From assembly GCA_021613375.1 (NCBI GenBank), contig CM038720.1, positions 15,407,962-15,471,961 of the forward strand: a stretch of DNA of 64,000 nucleotides. The letters are read 5' to 3'. Position numbers and translations under genes: made by a program. Position 1 is the first letter of the stretch. The number at the start of each line of letters is the position of its first letter. This DNA is from Megaleporinus macrocephalus (lineage: Eukaryota; Chordata; Actinopteri; Characiformes; Anostomidae). Below the pieces are notes generated by a model. It was not told the origin of the DNA. It made no database searches and was given only the letters and a program-made list of their open reading frames with translations. Below are positions 43,201-50,235 of this stretch, one piece after another.

Positions 43201-43367
43201 TTCTCGAAGTAGAACAGGACATTCTGGTAGAGAGCGAAGAACTTCTCGTTCCAGCGGCTGTTCTCGGTCGTCTTCTTGCTCAGGTAGCCACGTTTTACTC
43301 CCTCTTTGCGCGCGACCACGGACAGATAGAGTGCGTGCCCCTCATTGTACCGCACACTTTTCTGCAT
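10134..43367 (-). CDS. rasgrf2: rasgrf2, Ras-specific guanine nucleotide-releasing factor 2 (27 coding exons)
   Basis: A Ca2+/calmodulin-responsive exchange factor that loads GTP on Ras (CDC25 domain) and Rac (DH domain), mainly neuronal, acting at membranes. The 27 exons listed below join without frame breaks to 3738 nt, 1245 residues plus stop; human RASGRF2 is 1237. Domain order by residue: PH1 about 23-129; coiled coil 130-190; IQ motif about 206-230 ([15 protein letters not shown]); DH about 240-430; PH2 about 460-585; Ras exchanger motif about 615-693; Ser/Pro-rich linker 694-905; CDC25 catalytic domain about 910-1240. The start [15 protein letters not shown] and the end [11 protein letters not shown] match the family termini. 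RASGRF1 is the alternative; linkage to ckmt2 and closeness to recalled human RASGRF2 argue against it. Whether this is the a or b teleost copy is not resolved. Confidence 0.95.
11232..11300 (-). CDS. rasgrf2: rasgrf2 coding exon 26
   Basis: 23 codons, [20 protein letters not shown] then QPK, phase 0 to 0. Acceptor TTGCAG/ATT, donor AAG/GTACTT. CDC25 domain helix; too short for a long open frame. Confidence 0.9.
11407..12326. mobile_element. non-autonomous Tc1-type element filling rasgrf2 intron 25
   Basis: The ends are imperfect inverted repeats: left TATGTCTGAAAGTTTGTAGA, right (reverse complement) CATGGCCAGAAGTATCCAGA, each followed by CACC. The right flank (GATGGGTGCACC...) resembles ends I know from fish Tc1-like elements. 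No transposase motif is visible. A 124-residue plus-strand frame at 11643-12017, unrecognised, lies inside. The element accounts for about 920 of the intron's 1087 bp. Confidence 0.5.
12388..12505 (-). CDS. rasgrf2: rasgrf2 coding exon 25
   Basis: 118 nt, [20 protein letters not shown] to LVNFSKMRM. The [10 protein letters not shown] motif is a signature of CDC25-type RasGEF domains. Acceptor CTCACAG/T, donor ATG/GTAGGC. Confidence 0.93.
12626..12705 (-). CDS. rasgrf2: rasgrf2 coding exon 24
   Basis: 80 nt, [20 protein letters not shown] to RETLK, part of the CDC25 domain. Acceptor GGTAG/ACT, donor AA/GTAAGT. Found by homology. Confidence 0.9.
12857..13054 (-). CDS. rasgrf2: rasgrf2 coding exon 23
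   Basis: 66 codons, [20 protein letters not shown] to [10 protein letters not shown], including the [15 protein letters not shown] core of the Ras exchange domain. Acceptor TCTAG/ATG, donor CAG/GTAGGT. The leading ATG is internal, not a start. Confidence 0.94.
13136..13220 (-). CDS. rasgrf2: rasgrf2 coding exon 22
   Basis: 85 nt, [20 protein letters not shown] to SQHFND. Acceptor AACAG/GGA, donor GAT/GTAAGC. CDC25 domain. Confidence 0.91.
13335..13400. repeat. palindromic CATAATTATG-type repeat
   Basis: Contains ACTCATAATTATGAGTTATG, a self-complementary core with flanking GAGATATT and CAAGATATT words. The same core occurs at 56850-57010. This is a small interspersed palindromic family in rasgrf2 intron 21. 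Confidence 0.5.
13919..14022 (-). CDS. rasgrf2: rasgrf2 coding exon 21
   Basis: 104 nt, [20 protein letters not shown] to FRSIPYE. The [12 protein letters not shown] motif is the start of the RasGEF catalytic core. Acceptor TTCTAG/GCT, donor GA/GTAAGT. Confidence 0.92.
15020..15080 (-). CDS. rasgrf2: rasgrf2 coding exon 20
   Basis: 61 nt, (S)[20 protein letters not shown]. Acceptor CTCCAG/T, donor ATT/GTAAGC. The split codon at the exon 19/20 junction gives Ser where I recall Arg in human. This is the most divergent of the catalytic-half exons. Confidence 0.87.
16814..16926 (-). CDS. rasgrf2: rasgrf2 coding exon 19
   Basis: 113 nt, [20 protein letters not shown] to [10 protein letters not shown]. 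Acceptor GCACAG/GAC, donor AG/GTTTGG, the weakest donor in the gene. Confidence 0.91.
17435..17760. repeat. interspersed repeat family A, copy 1
   Basis: Shares TTTGTTAGCCCCCTTTTA-type text, TAGATCATTCTCAGCACTGC, GTGGATCAGACACAGC and GTAGAACTACAAAGTGCT-like phrases with copies at 23095-23525, 35465-35745 and 50530-50780. It lies in rasgrf2 intron 18. The class is unassigned; I associate the family with ostariophysan fishes. Confidence 0.6.
18221..18327 (-). CDS. rasgrf2: rasgrf2 coding exon 18
   Basis: 107 nt, [20 protein letters not shown] to [10 protein letters not shown]. Acceptor CCTAG/GT, donor CAG/GTTGGA. Start of the region leading into the CDC25 domain. Confidence 0.92.
18501..18590 (-). 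CDS. rasgrf2: rasgrf2 coding exon 17
   Basis: 90 nt, [20 protein letters not shown] then AAAGHSGPQ. The [15 protein letters not shown] block is a conserved RasGRF landmark. Acceptor GATAG/GT, donor CAAG/GTCAGA. Confidence 0.92.
18951..19076 (-). CDS. rasgrf2: rasgrf2 coding exon 16
   Basis: 126 nt, [20 protein letters not shown] to [10 protein letters not shown]. The longest open frame here is in a different phase; the coding phase is fixed by exons 15 and 17 and by [16 protein letters not shown]. Acceptor TGACAG/CT, donor GGAG/GTACAG. Confidence 0.9.
19644..20141. mobile_element. non-autonomous Tc1-like element
   Basis: The left end TATGGCCAAAAGTATG and the right end (reverse complement TATTGCCAAGTATGTGGACA) are terminal repeats of the 'gtgtccacatacttttggcc' type common in fish. 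The interior of about 500 bp has only decayed fragments (ACATGGTCTGATGAACGAAT) reminiscent of Tc1 transposase. It lies in rasgrf2 intron 15. Confidence 0.55.
21540..21690. mobile_element. fragment of a LINE reverse-transcriptase 3' region
   Basis: ACTCCTCTCATCCTGGACAT, then AGATTCAGGGCCGTCAGAAC, resembles the well-known end of ORF2 of fish LINEs (where the consensus codes SSHPGH...SGRRYR). It is degraded, in rasgrf2 intron 15. Its 3' tail may be of the same family as 29780-30061. Confidence 0.45.
22052..22461 (-). CDS. rasgrf2: rasgrf2 coding exon 15 (Ser/Pro-rich linker)
   Basis: 410 nt, the largest exon, [20 protein letters not shown] to [10 protein letters not shown]. It is rich in Ser, Pro and Thr with [32 protein letters not shown] and [14 protein letters not shown] blocks, i.e. 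many Ser-Pro phospho-acceptor sites between the exchanger motif and the CDC25 domain. Acceptor CTCTAG/G, donor AGGG/GTGAGT. The open frame continues on both sides but those parts are intronic. Confidence 0.93.
23095..23525. repeat. interspersed repeat family A, copy 2 (longest)
   Basis: Runs from TACACTTGTCCATTTTATTA through TTTGTCAGCCCCCTTTTACA, CACTGCAGTGACACTGACAT and GTGGACCAACAAGGTAGGAG to TGTCTGATCCACTCATACCA. The last part is the inverse of an internal segment, so the copy carries a self-complementary stretch. In rasgrf2 intron 14. Confidence 0.6.
25810..26058 (-). CDS. rasgrf2: rasgrf2 coding exon 14 (Ras exchanger motif)
   Basis: 249 nt, [20 protein letters not shown] to [10 protein letters not shown]. 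This is the RasGEF N-terminal motif that supports the CDC25 domain, and it is nearly identical to recalled human RASGRF2. Acceptor CATAG/G, donor AG/GTCAGG. Confidence 0.95.
26254..26336 (-). CDS. rasgrf2: rasgrf2 coding exon 13
   Basis: 83 nt, [20 protein letters not shown] to VPHMLK, between PH2 and the exchanger motif. Acceptor TGAAG/TGC, donor AA/GTAAGA. Confidence 0.9.
27545..27681 (-). CDS. rasgrf2: rasgrf2 coding exon 12
   Basis: 137 nt, [20 protein letters not shown] to AAWTSDISQ, the end of PH2 with its C-terminal Trp helix. Acceptor CTGTAG/AT, donor CAG/GTAGGC. The first residues vary from human. Confidence 0.89.
28165..28262 (+). mobile_element. Tc1-like transposon relic
   Basis: CCTTGCTAATGCTCTTGCAG ... 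ACATCTAATGTAAAGCCTTC matches the 3' part of a common fish Tc1-like element (the transposase C-terminal region). A second short piece with the same last phrase sits at 18855-18882. In rasgrf2 intron 11. Confidence 0.5.
28811..28877 (-). CDS. rasgrf2: rasgrf2 coding exon 11
   Basis: 67 nt, [20 protein letters not shown] then ED, PH2 domain. Of two tandem acceptors (ACACAG/CAG and CAGCAG/GGA) the first keeps the family length. This NAGNAG-type acceptor could give one-residue isoforms. Donor T/GTAAGT. Confidence 0.88.
29333..29493 (-). CDS. rasgrf2: rasgrf2 coding exon 10
   Basis: 161 nt, [20 protein letters not shown] to SGGKLHLLK, the core of PH2 with [16 protein letters not shown] strands. 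Acceptor CTGCAG/GC, donor AAA/GTGAGT. Confidence 0.93.
29780..30061 (+). mobile_element. 3' tail of a non-LTR retrotransposon
   Basis: ACTACCTCACTGGACTCTAT, TTGCACAATTTGCACACTAC, then TTGAAATGACAATAAAACCC followed by eight ACTTG units: the classic 3' UTR and microsatellite tail of a fish LINE (CR1/L2-like by tail structure). 5' truncated, inserted in rasgrf2 intron 9 antisense to the gene. Confidence 0.6.
30021..30060. repeat. (ACTTG)8 tail repeat
   Basis: Eight perfect ACTTG pentamers at the end of the LINE tail; this is the retrotransposon terminus rather than an independent satellite. Confidence 0.95.
30275..30393 (-). CDS. rasgrf2: rasgrf2 coding exon 9
   Basis: 119 nt, [20 protein letters not shown] to [10 protein letters not shown], the linker from DH into PH2. 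Acceptor TTTCAG/A, donor G/GTGAGC. Confidence 0.93.
31007..31116 (-). CDS. rasgrf2: rasgrf2 coding exon 8
   Basis: 110 nt, [20 protein letters not shown] to AKSKLEELS. The last DH helices; [11 protein letters not shown] is the conserved DH core. Acceptor TGCCAG/ATC, donor AA/GTAAGT. Confidence 0.92.
32025..32218 (-). CDS. rasgrf2: rasgrf2 coding exon 7
   Basis: 194 nt, [20 protein letters not shown] to [11 protein letters not shown], middle of the DH (Rac exchange) domain. Acceptor TTGCAG/CT, donor CAG/GTGAAT. Confidence 0.94.
32379..32458 (-). CDS. rasgrf2: rasgrf2 coding exon 6
   Basis: 80 nt, [20 protein letters not shown] then WPTLVL, DH domain. Acceptor TCCAAG/T, donor G/GTGAGT. Confidence 0.92.
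32614..32867 (-). CDS. rasgrf2: rasgrf2 coding exon 5 (IQ motif, DH start)
   Basis: 254 nt, [20 protein letters not shown] to DDVSSIFLN. The calmodulin-binding IQ motif reads [13 protein letters not shown]; the DH domain starts at about [11 protein letters not shown]. Acceptor TTTTAG/GTT, donor AG/GTATGT. Confidence 0.94.
33016..33105 (-). CDS. rasgrf2: rasgrf2 coding exon 4
   Basis: 30 codons, [20 protein letters not shown] to DPDIKKIKK, phase 0 to 0. Acceptor TTTCAG/ATT, donor AAG/GTATAT. Confidence 0.93.
33324..33471 (-). CDS. rasgrf2: rasgrf2 coding exon 3 (coiled coil)
   Basis: 148 nt, [20 protein letters not shown] to TEIERLKAE, a heptad-patterned coiled coil between PH1 and the IQ motif. 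Acceptor TGCCAG/C, donor GAG/GTGAGA. Confidence 0.94.
34365..34640 (+). repeat. teleost interspersed repeat (GTCACAAAGCAGCTTTACAG type)
   Basis: Contains GTATAGCGTTTTTACAACAA, TGTCACAAAGCAGCTTTACA, GTGAGCAAGCTAGAGGCAAC and AAGGAAAAACTTTGGAGGAA, phrases I know from a very abundant repeat of many teleost genomes. Mechanistic class not assigned. In rasgrf2 intron 2. Confidence 0.6.
35353..35375. repeat. (TATC)n microsatellite
   Basis: Nearly six TATC units in rasgrf2 intron 2. Confidence 0.93.
35465..35745. repeat. interspersed repeat family A, copy 3
   Basis: From CAGAGTGGACAATGAGTAGA and GTGTTTAAAAACTCCAGCA through GTAGAACTACAGTGTTCCTA and AAGTGGAGCTGATAAACTGG to TGTTATGGCTGATCGATGTA, which looks like one terminus of the element. 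In rasgrf2 intron 2. Confidence 0.6.
36933..37039 (-). CDS. rasgrf2: rasgrf2 coding exon 2 (PH1 second half)
   Basis: 107 nt, [20 protein letters not shown] to EWVESIQQA, the end of PH1 with the invariant Trp of its C-terminal helix. Acceptor ATTAAG/CAC, donor AG/GTACAG. Confidence 0.92.
37409..37425. repeat. (GT)n microsatellite
   Basis: Short GT run in rasgrf2 intron 1. Confidence 0.9.
38030..38455. repeat. degenerate tandem array, unit about 40-50 bp
   Basis: Three words recur in order along the block: GTGGTCACAACTT (and GCGGCCACAACTT), GGGAATGAGA, and CATGACTTA, separated by ATTAAGG-like spacers. The repeats are diverged but register is kept for about 425 bp. In rasgrf2 intron 1. Confidence 0.6.
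41833..42152. repeat. imperfect inverted repeat flanking a 320 bp block
   Basis: CCTTTCCAAGGAACCAAACA at 41833-41852 pairs with TGTTTGGTTCC-type sequence at 42127-42152 (CCTTTCCAGGGAACCAAACT on the other strand), about 26 bp with three or so mismatches. The interior is GC-richer than its surroundings and open in two frames (41791-42009 plus, 41765-42031 minus), with no recognised protein. Confidence 0.55.
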
Positions 43368-43800
43368 TTTCCAGCTCGGTCTCTCTCACGCGGCTTCGAA
43401 CGAGCCCATGGTCCTCGGCGTGGACGAGATAGCCTCCTTTAAAAAAGGGAAAACAGACGTAAAAAAAGGCAGTCGACAACGCGGAGGAAAGTTGCTCGCG
43501 CACGGTAACGTCACCCGTCCAGAACGGACCGTTAAAATCGTTAAAACAGCCCGTTACAGCTTTTACAACGACGAGTCCGGTTAAGTCCACAAACGCAAAA
43601 CAAACGTCGCCAAATAAAGGTTTTTCTTTCGTCCCGGAAAGCACCGTAAAACAAAAACAGATGCAGTGAACAGACGGTAAAAACAGAATCACGACCGAGA
43701 TCAGCGGTAATCGGCTTTGACACCAACTTAAAGAGACAGCTCTGTTTACTCGGCGGTACTGGGAGGATGTAGAAGACTAACTGCATCCCAGCAGACAGAG
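42905..43800 (-). promoter_or_regulatory. rasgrf2: CpG-rich rasgrf2 promoter and first-exon region
   Basis: CpG density rises sharply from GAGGCGCGCGCACGTGG in intron 1, through exon 1, to the upstream flank (GTCGACAACGCGGAGG, CGGTAACGTCACCCGTCC), against CpG-poor surroundings. TGACGT-type CRE-like sequence (AACGTCAC at 43506-43513) lies about 140 bp upstream of the ATG. No TATA box is evident. Start site and CRE use are inferred. Confidence 0.55.
43089..43367 (-). CDS. rasgrf2: rasgrf2 coding exon 1 (start codon, PH1 first half)
   Basis: 279 nt, 93 codons from the ATG at 43365-43367: [20 protein letters not shown] to [10 protein letters not shown]. The N terminus matches the family exactly in the first dozen residues as I recall them. 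Donor CAG/GTATGG at 43088. Confidence 0.96.
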
Positions 43801-45399
43801 CGCCCACACTCACCTGCTGTTGCTGTTGCTATTGCTAGTGCTAAAACAAATAGGTCCCCTTTCAAATGTAATTTAAACATGTCTCTCAAAAAAGTTCAAA
43901 TGAGTTTAGTCACACTGTCTGGCAATAATTAAAGCTGTGAATCAGTGCAATGACTGCACATCTCGGTTAACATTTAGGTTTGTGAGGAAGCTTTAGGCTT
44001 TTAGCTACAACAACAACAACAACAAAAAAAATACTGTAATGGCATTTCAATAGCCCCGTGTTTTATATTTTAAATCCTTCTCACATTTCTGGTATCATTT
44101 ACTGCCATAAATCAGACATATTTTCTGGGTTTCTGTATAGATTGCATATTTTTTTTGGTGCTGTTTGCTTTAACAGAAAAAATAAAAGCATTTTTAAAGA
44201 GGGTTTAGTATTTATAGTTCATGCCCCTGATAGGCCATTTAAAACTGGATGACTAAAATGATCACAGACCATTGCACTAAAACTTTTTCTGACACAGTGG
44301 GAGATGTATTAGCATCAATTTGAGATCAGATCATGTTTTCTGAGTAAGGAGGAATTCGTTATAGCAGATAGAGTTTTCTGTAAATAATATTCTTATAAGT
44401 ATGTGTTGGCATTTACACATATATTTTGAGCCATGTTGAGGAAAGGTTGCATAGAAATAATAACTTTACTTTAAATATATAATGTCCAAAATATGTGCCT
44501 GTCAAGATATCACATTTCATATTTGCGGAAACAAAATGGTGGTCACATAGTTAAATCCACAGATCTAGCTGATTAAAATGAGACCACTGACCACCTCACA
44601 TATTCACTCAACTGACGTCTATTCTACCACATGCATTGGAAAGGCCTAAATGTTTACCCACTTTACACTAGACAAAAAATAAATAAATAAACAAGTTAAA
44701 TGAAAAGGACAATCAGAAAAACTGAGTTTTAAAGGGATCAGATAATCAACACTAAACTTGATCATTAATAGCATTACACAGTAGGTGAATGTACAACAAT
44801 CGTAATAATATGAATACTAGTAGTATTAAAGCATTATCCTAAGTCTGTGGCAACTCTCTCTTTTAGCTAGTGTTTGTGCCAAAGGCAAAGGGAATACTGG
44901 GGATTATAGTGGATTACTAGTATGTCTCTCAATCCCAAAAATAGCTACATGCTCATAAGTCTGTAAAATGGGGCCGGTATGGCAATCTATTTTGTTGATG
45001 TTTTGTTTTTAAACAGATGCAAATAGAAAAAAAGAAGAACAACTCTACAGCTAAGCCCAGGCCAGTGGGCCACTGTGCAAAAACTGTTCTGCACAAATCT
45101 CCAAGTTCTTTGATGGGGACTCACTGATGCTCCTACTCATCCAGTGAATTTTACTGTACAAAGGGAAGCTTTAGGAAGATTTACTTGAAGCATGTGTGTA
45201 TTAATTTCCATCCAGTGCAGTCTACAATACATCATTTTTATCCAGAAGTTCAACTTCATGTTGTAGTTGAAATGTTTTCAAACAGTGCCATCATGTGGAC
45301 AGTACACTTTAAATAACAGTTTATGTGGATCTTTTTCAATCTGTAAACATCCAAGTTGTGATCTGTATAACACATTTTTGGCCACTGCTTATTCTCATT

Positions 45400-45720
45400 A
45401 AAAAGTCTTCAACTGTTATTCTAATATGGAGGAAATAGTAGAACACATTAAAAGGATGCTTTCTCAAGACAATGGCTCTATGAAGAACTATGAACCCCTG
45501 CATGATTGAAGTGTTCTTTGCATTGTGACAGTGTTCTTCAGATTGATGGAGTATGCTGTGGATGGTTTTATATAGATAAAACACATATAAAGGGTTAGCA
45601 TTAATATCGTTCTTCTGTTGTTTTAACATAGTATCATAACAGTAGCAGAACCATTTAGAATTCTTTTCACAATCAATCTAAAGTTCGCTATCAGTCTAGA
45701 TATCACTATTACAATAGAGA
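45400..45720. mobile_element. possible non-autonomous element (GAAC-rich, MITE-like)
   Basis: Contains GGCTCTATGAAGAACTATGA, GTGTTCTTCAGATTGATGGA and AGCAGAACCATTTAGAATTC, resembling a fish MITE family built of GTTCTATGAAGAACC words. Decayed, ends unclear. Confidence 0.35.
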
Positions 45721-46634
45721 GAACCCATGTAATTATATAAAGTGTTATATTTACTTTTGAATTTTTCAAAGGCCATCCTTTTAAATATGTATGTTAAATT
45801 GTTTAACTGGTGCTATATATACAAGAAATACATTCATGGAAAAGTGGGCAAATTCCTCCTTACTGTAAATAGTATTAGTTAATGTATATTATACCTTGTA
45901 CAGCATAACCTTGTAACTATATATTGCAGGTGCATTAATGCAACAGTTTAGCAAAATAAATAAATAAACAAACAAGTCTAATTTACACAGTTCTCCACTT
46001 ACCCCAGATGTAGTGAACCAGCGGAGACATGTTTGGTGTCTTCTTACTTTATTTTAGTGCTTGGGAAATTTAGAGCTATGGGGCTAACATTGCTGACACA
46101 CAAGAGAAATCAATACTTTTCCTTAAATACATACACAAATCTTCTCCCAACCTTTGCAGGCCACATTCAGTTCTTCATTATGGTCATGTAGACTTTATGA
46201 CTTGCTGTGAACTACAAAATTGTACAAAAACATCAGCGTGTAGCTAAATGCTGAGAGCAGCCATTTTAGACAACAGGCATTGTAGGTGTTGTCCCTAATT
46301 GTTAATCCTCTGTGTGGATGAGTAAAGTAGGTTTTATACTGAATGTCTGTAAATTTAACTGGACAAAATGGTTTGGAATGCATACAACCAACGACTTCAG
46401 AGCCCTAAAGTTCCATTGCAAGAACATTGTGTTCCCCTCCCTCAAACTTTTGTGTGTTGGAATTGTTTTGCTTTTGTCACCAATGTTTTGCGATCCCCTG
46501 CAAAATTTATCATATTTGGAAGAAAAGAAAAGACAATTAGAACGATTAGGGGTAAAACCTGATAGTGTTGCTTTATTATGAGAATTAACCAAATGGTTAT
46601 TTTTGGAGGCAACTACTTTCCTGAAGGACACATA

Positions 46635-47417
46635 TACAGGTGTTGAACAATGAAACTGAAACACCTGGTTTAAGACCACTACAATTTATTAGTATTGTGT
46701 AGGGCCTCCTTTTGCGGCCAATACAGCGTCAATTCGTCCTGGGAATGACATATACAAGTCCTACACAATGGTCAGAGGGATTTTAAGCCATTCTTCTTGC
46801 AGGATAGTGGCCAGGTCACTACGTGATGCTGGTGGAGGAAAACGTTCCCTGACTCGCTCCTCCAAAACACCCCAAAGTGGCTCAATAATATTTAGATCTG
46901 GTGACTGTGCAGGCCGTGGGAGATGTACAACTTCACTTTAATGTTCATCAAACCAATCTTTCACCAGTCTTGCTGTGTGTATTGGTGCATTGTCATCCTG
47001 ATACACGCCTTCAGGATACAATATTTGAACCACTGGATGCACATGGTCCTCCAGAATGGTTCAGTAGTCCTTGGCAGTGACACGCCCATCTTGCACAAGT
47101 ATTGGGCCAAGGGAATGCCATGATATGGCAGCCCAAACCATCACTGATCCACCCCCATGCTTCACTCTGGACATGCAACAGTCTGGGTGGTACGCTTCTT
47201 TGGAGCTTCTCCACACCGTAACTCTCCCTGATTTGGGGAAAACAGTAAAGGTGGACTCATCAGAGAACAATACATGTTTCACACTGTCCACAGCCCACTG
47301 CTCTTACTGGTGCAGTGTGCAGTTAATGAAGATTGGCCACCAGACTGGTCCAATTTAGCTATGAAACCTCCCACACTAAAATGACAGGTGTTTCAGTTTC
47401 ATTGTCCAACCCCTGTA
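46635..47417 (-). mobile_element. internally deleted Tc1-like transposon with intact termini
   Basis: Terminal inverted repeats of 33 bp share CAGGTGTTTCAGTTTCATTG with only about two mismatches overall and end in TA, the Tc1/mariner target. The minus strand reads Tc1 transposase catalytic-domain pieces: FSDEST (a catalytic Asp), GGGSVMVWAAIS, then DNAPIHTA and SPDLNIIEPLWG (catalytic Asp and Glu neighbourhoods). The N-terminal DNA-binding half is missing and stops interrupt the frame, so it cannot encode a working enzyme. At 783 bp it is about half the usual autonomous Tc1 length. Confidence 0.88.
47061..47291 (-). pseudogene. Tc1 transposase fragment
   Basis: 76 open codons covering the first part of the DDE domain, including FSDESTF and SVMVWAAISW. 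Homologous sequence continues to about 46700 in interrupted frames with in-frame stops. Part of the element at 46635-47417. Confidence 0.85.
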
Positions 47418-49713
47418 GATCCCATTAGGAAAATGCATGTGGAATAAGTCCCAGAACGCTTTTTAGAATCCTTAACAATGAAATGTCAACCCATCAGACA
47501 AAAACCTAATGGTTTCTAAGAAGCTTTCTGCAGGGAATGCAACATTTTAGCAAAGAAAGATTTCAGTATTTTTTTTACCATGGCCTCTTAAACAACTCCA
47601 TATTTTTGGGATGGTATTAAAAGTGCATAATGTAAACAACTTTTGTTTTCTTTACTAAGTGACTTCCTTTGGTCCTACTACAAGTCCTACTTTTCATAAA
47701 TATCCCTTTACTGCTTTATTTGCCTCATCACACAGACATGTGGCTCTACAAATTACGTTCATAATGTCTATTCTATTCATAATAGAATAATTACTATAAC
47801 ATTTTGAATATTGAAACTTTTTTAGGTGACTATTCATTTCTGTTGTTCATTAGCAATATTAGCCTCCAGCACTTAACTAAAATAAAGCAATTTGATTTCA
47901 ATTTCAATGTTTAGCAAACTAATCCTTTAAGTGAGGTGAACTGATTTGTTGTGGTCGATTAATTGCTTGAGGTACTTTGGAACATTGTGAGTGAATACTG
48001 GAGAAAACAGACCAGAGCACTAGCTAACTTTGTGTTCATTTACTTAATTACTACTGTGTGACAAGCAGCACTATCTGTGCACACAAGCACTTTGGGTTCT
48101 TTTCAGTATTATGAGCATTTATTATTAAACCACTCATCTTATCCTTTTTTTCACTGGGATTGGTGTATGCTATTTCAGTAGCACCAAATAGCAATGGTCA
48201 GATTAATGCTGTGGACATTCATTCATGTCATGTCTCCCTTTATTGAAGGTTCTTTTGTTGGTGGAAGGTTCCTTTTTCTATTCATTGTCTCCTAAATACA
48301 GGCCATCTGTCTCCCTCTGTCCCTGCTTCCACACGTTTAGTACAAAACCATTATCAGTTCTGTTAGAGCTGTTCATTCACATACTACTTTTTTTTTTACA
48401 AGACTATTTTTGAAATTCCCATATCCTAGAAATACATTTTTAGTTTCCTAGCAAAAACATCTGATTTACTATGTTATTATTGTTAACATTTTAGTAGCAA
48501 CATTTCTCTTCATACTGCATACATCTCAGAAATGGCAAATAAAGTGCAAACATATCTCATTTCAAATTTGCTTGTGATGTCACCTGCCCATTTGCATTCA
48601 GGTGAGAAGCACTGTTGCTACCGGTGACATTCTGTAGTGAATTTATTGGAGTTATTAGGAAAAAACACAATGTAAGTAACATATATCCCATATATTTTAT
48701 GATGTCTTTTTATGCACAACAAGAGAGCAGCTGGCTGACATACTGGTGTGCTGTTAAGTGATGGTCTGAGTGTAATGTTAACATGTTTAAGCTGGAGTTG
48801 CCAAAAGCAAAAGCAGGGCACTTTATGTTAATGCACTAAGGAACAATCATAAGTTGTGTGCTATATATTTTTATATTGCCTACCTTGGAACACATTTTGG
48901 CACTTGGTTAGTGATGGGTGATTTTACCTGTTAACAATGTTTGTCTCACAGGCTGCTGGTAGTGCACCAAAAATCTGATTAATGCAAATAACTTCACAAC
49001 AAATCACATTTCCCTTGAATGATATGTTTTAAATATTGTAAAATCAAATTTAACATACTAAATAACCTCTTGAACCCGCTTAATGTTTTAAAAATAAAAT
49101 TCTGATTACCCCCTAAATATAACTTTAGTTTGACATTATAGTTGTAGAAAAATACATGCTCAAATAAAATTTACCAAAGGTAATAATTTAGCTGCTTTAC
49201 CCACAATCAGTGAGTTTTAAACTAAGTGAGTATTTTTAAATAAGTATAGGTACAGCACTGTCTGCATCAGGGTATCACTGTAATGAAGTTGGCCAGTTGG
49301 TCCTTCATAGCCTAGCAATTGTAACTATGCCTGGAGTTTACAATATGACATAGCTTATTTGTAAATCTGAAAAATAAATTGGCGGGAAAAGTGAATTGCT
49401 ACTCATTTCTCAAACCGAAGACAAAAAAGGGGAAACGTGCATTTCCAATCTAGAAAAGAGCCAGAAGGAGAAATGTTAAACCAGAGATTTTACATAAATG
49501 CCACTATGGGGAGTGAATAAGCAGCCAGCAAACAATGAAGTTACGAGACAACATGGGACAGCCCAAATACCAGGGTGCATGGTATCATTCGCACACTGAA
49601 TGATACCATTATGTATTAAAATGCTTTCATGCTGTGTAGCATATTTAAAAAAAGGAGGCTTAGTGTTACTAGATCATTAAAGTGTTCTAAGAGTATTTTT
49701 TCTTTTTGTAGTC

Positions 49714-49880
49714 AGCAGATATCAACCCATTTAAACCCCTATGGGAGATTTTGGACTTAGCAATCTCTACCACCTTAATCAAAATACCAACTGAGAGAAT
49801 AGTTTTTGTAATAATGAACTACAGAACTGTTCCAGAAACTTGTCTATGCCAACATACAAAGGAGCTTACTAAAACATTTT
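49714..49880 (+). pseudogene. decayed Tc1/mariner transposase C-terminal relic
   Basis: The plus strand reads SADINPFKPLWEILD, a degenerate form of the SPDxNPIExLWxxL motif around the last catalytic residue, followed by about 28 open codons. The catalytic Glu is replaced by Lys in this copy. No terminal repeats located. Confidence 0.5.
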
Positions 49881-50199
49881 TTGTTGTTTATTTTTAATTG
49901 GTCATCTGTACATCAGTCACAAAAACTTGTTTGAATTTATGGGATGCAGATATAAACAAAAGTTTCTTTTTATTTTGAACATTCTATGAGTTCCACTCAG
50001 ACAGCAAAGTTTATAGAGGTTAATACAGAGCAGTGATGCAAACCAAACCAAGGGTCATCATGTGCGTATCTTTCCTGAAAATCATAGGGGCAGTAAAAAA
50101 AACCACAATGACGCATTATAGCATTTTAAAACGACCATGAAAACCGAATGCTGGCAACTTGCTGTAAAGTGGAAGTAATCATCAGGTGGACTTGTGTGA

Positions 50200-50235
50200 C
50201 CCCAACACCCCCCCACCCCCCCCCAGCCCCACCCC
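50200..50235 (-). other. G-quadruplex-type motif
   Basis: The minus strand has runs of 4, 4, 9, 7 and 4 guanines separated by one to four bases (plus strand CCCCAACACCCCCCC... ). It more than meets the usual four-run G4 rule. It lies about 3.2 kb upstream of ankrd34b. Confidence 0.7.

Noticed and set aside
10134..43367. Identification as rasgrf1
   Set aside because: Both paralogues share the domain order, but the adjacent ckmt2 and zfyve16 and the closer recalled sequence favour rasgrf2.
43070..43432. 120-residue open frame antisense to rasgrf2 exon 1
   Set aside because: It is the complement of a GC-rich coding exon, Arg/Ser-rich in a way typical of antisense shadows, with no recognisable domain.
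46302..46679. 125-residue minus-strand frame beside the Tc1 element
   Set aside because: It runs into the transposon end and contains no domain; chance frame in AT-rich sequence.
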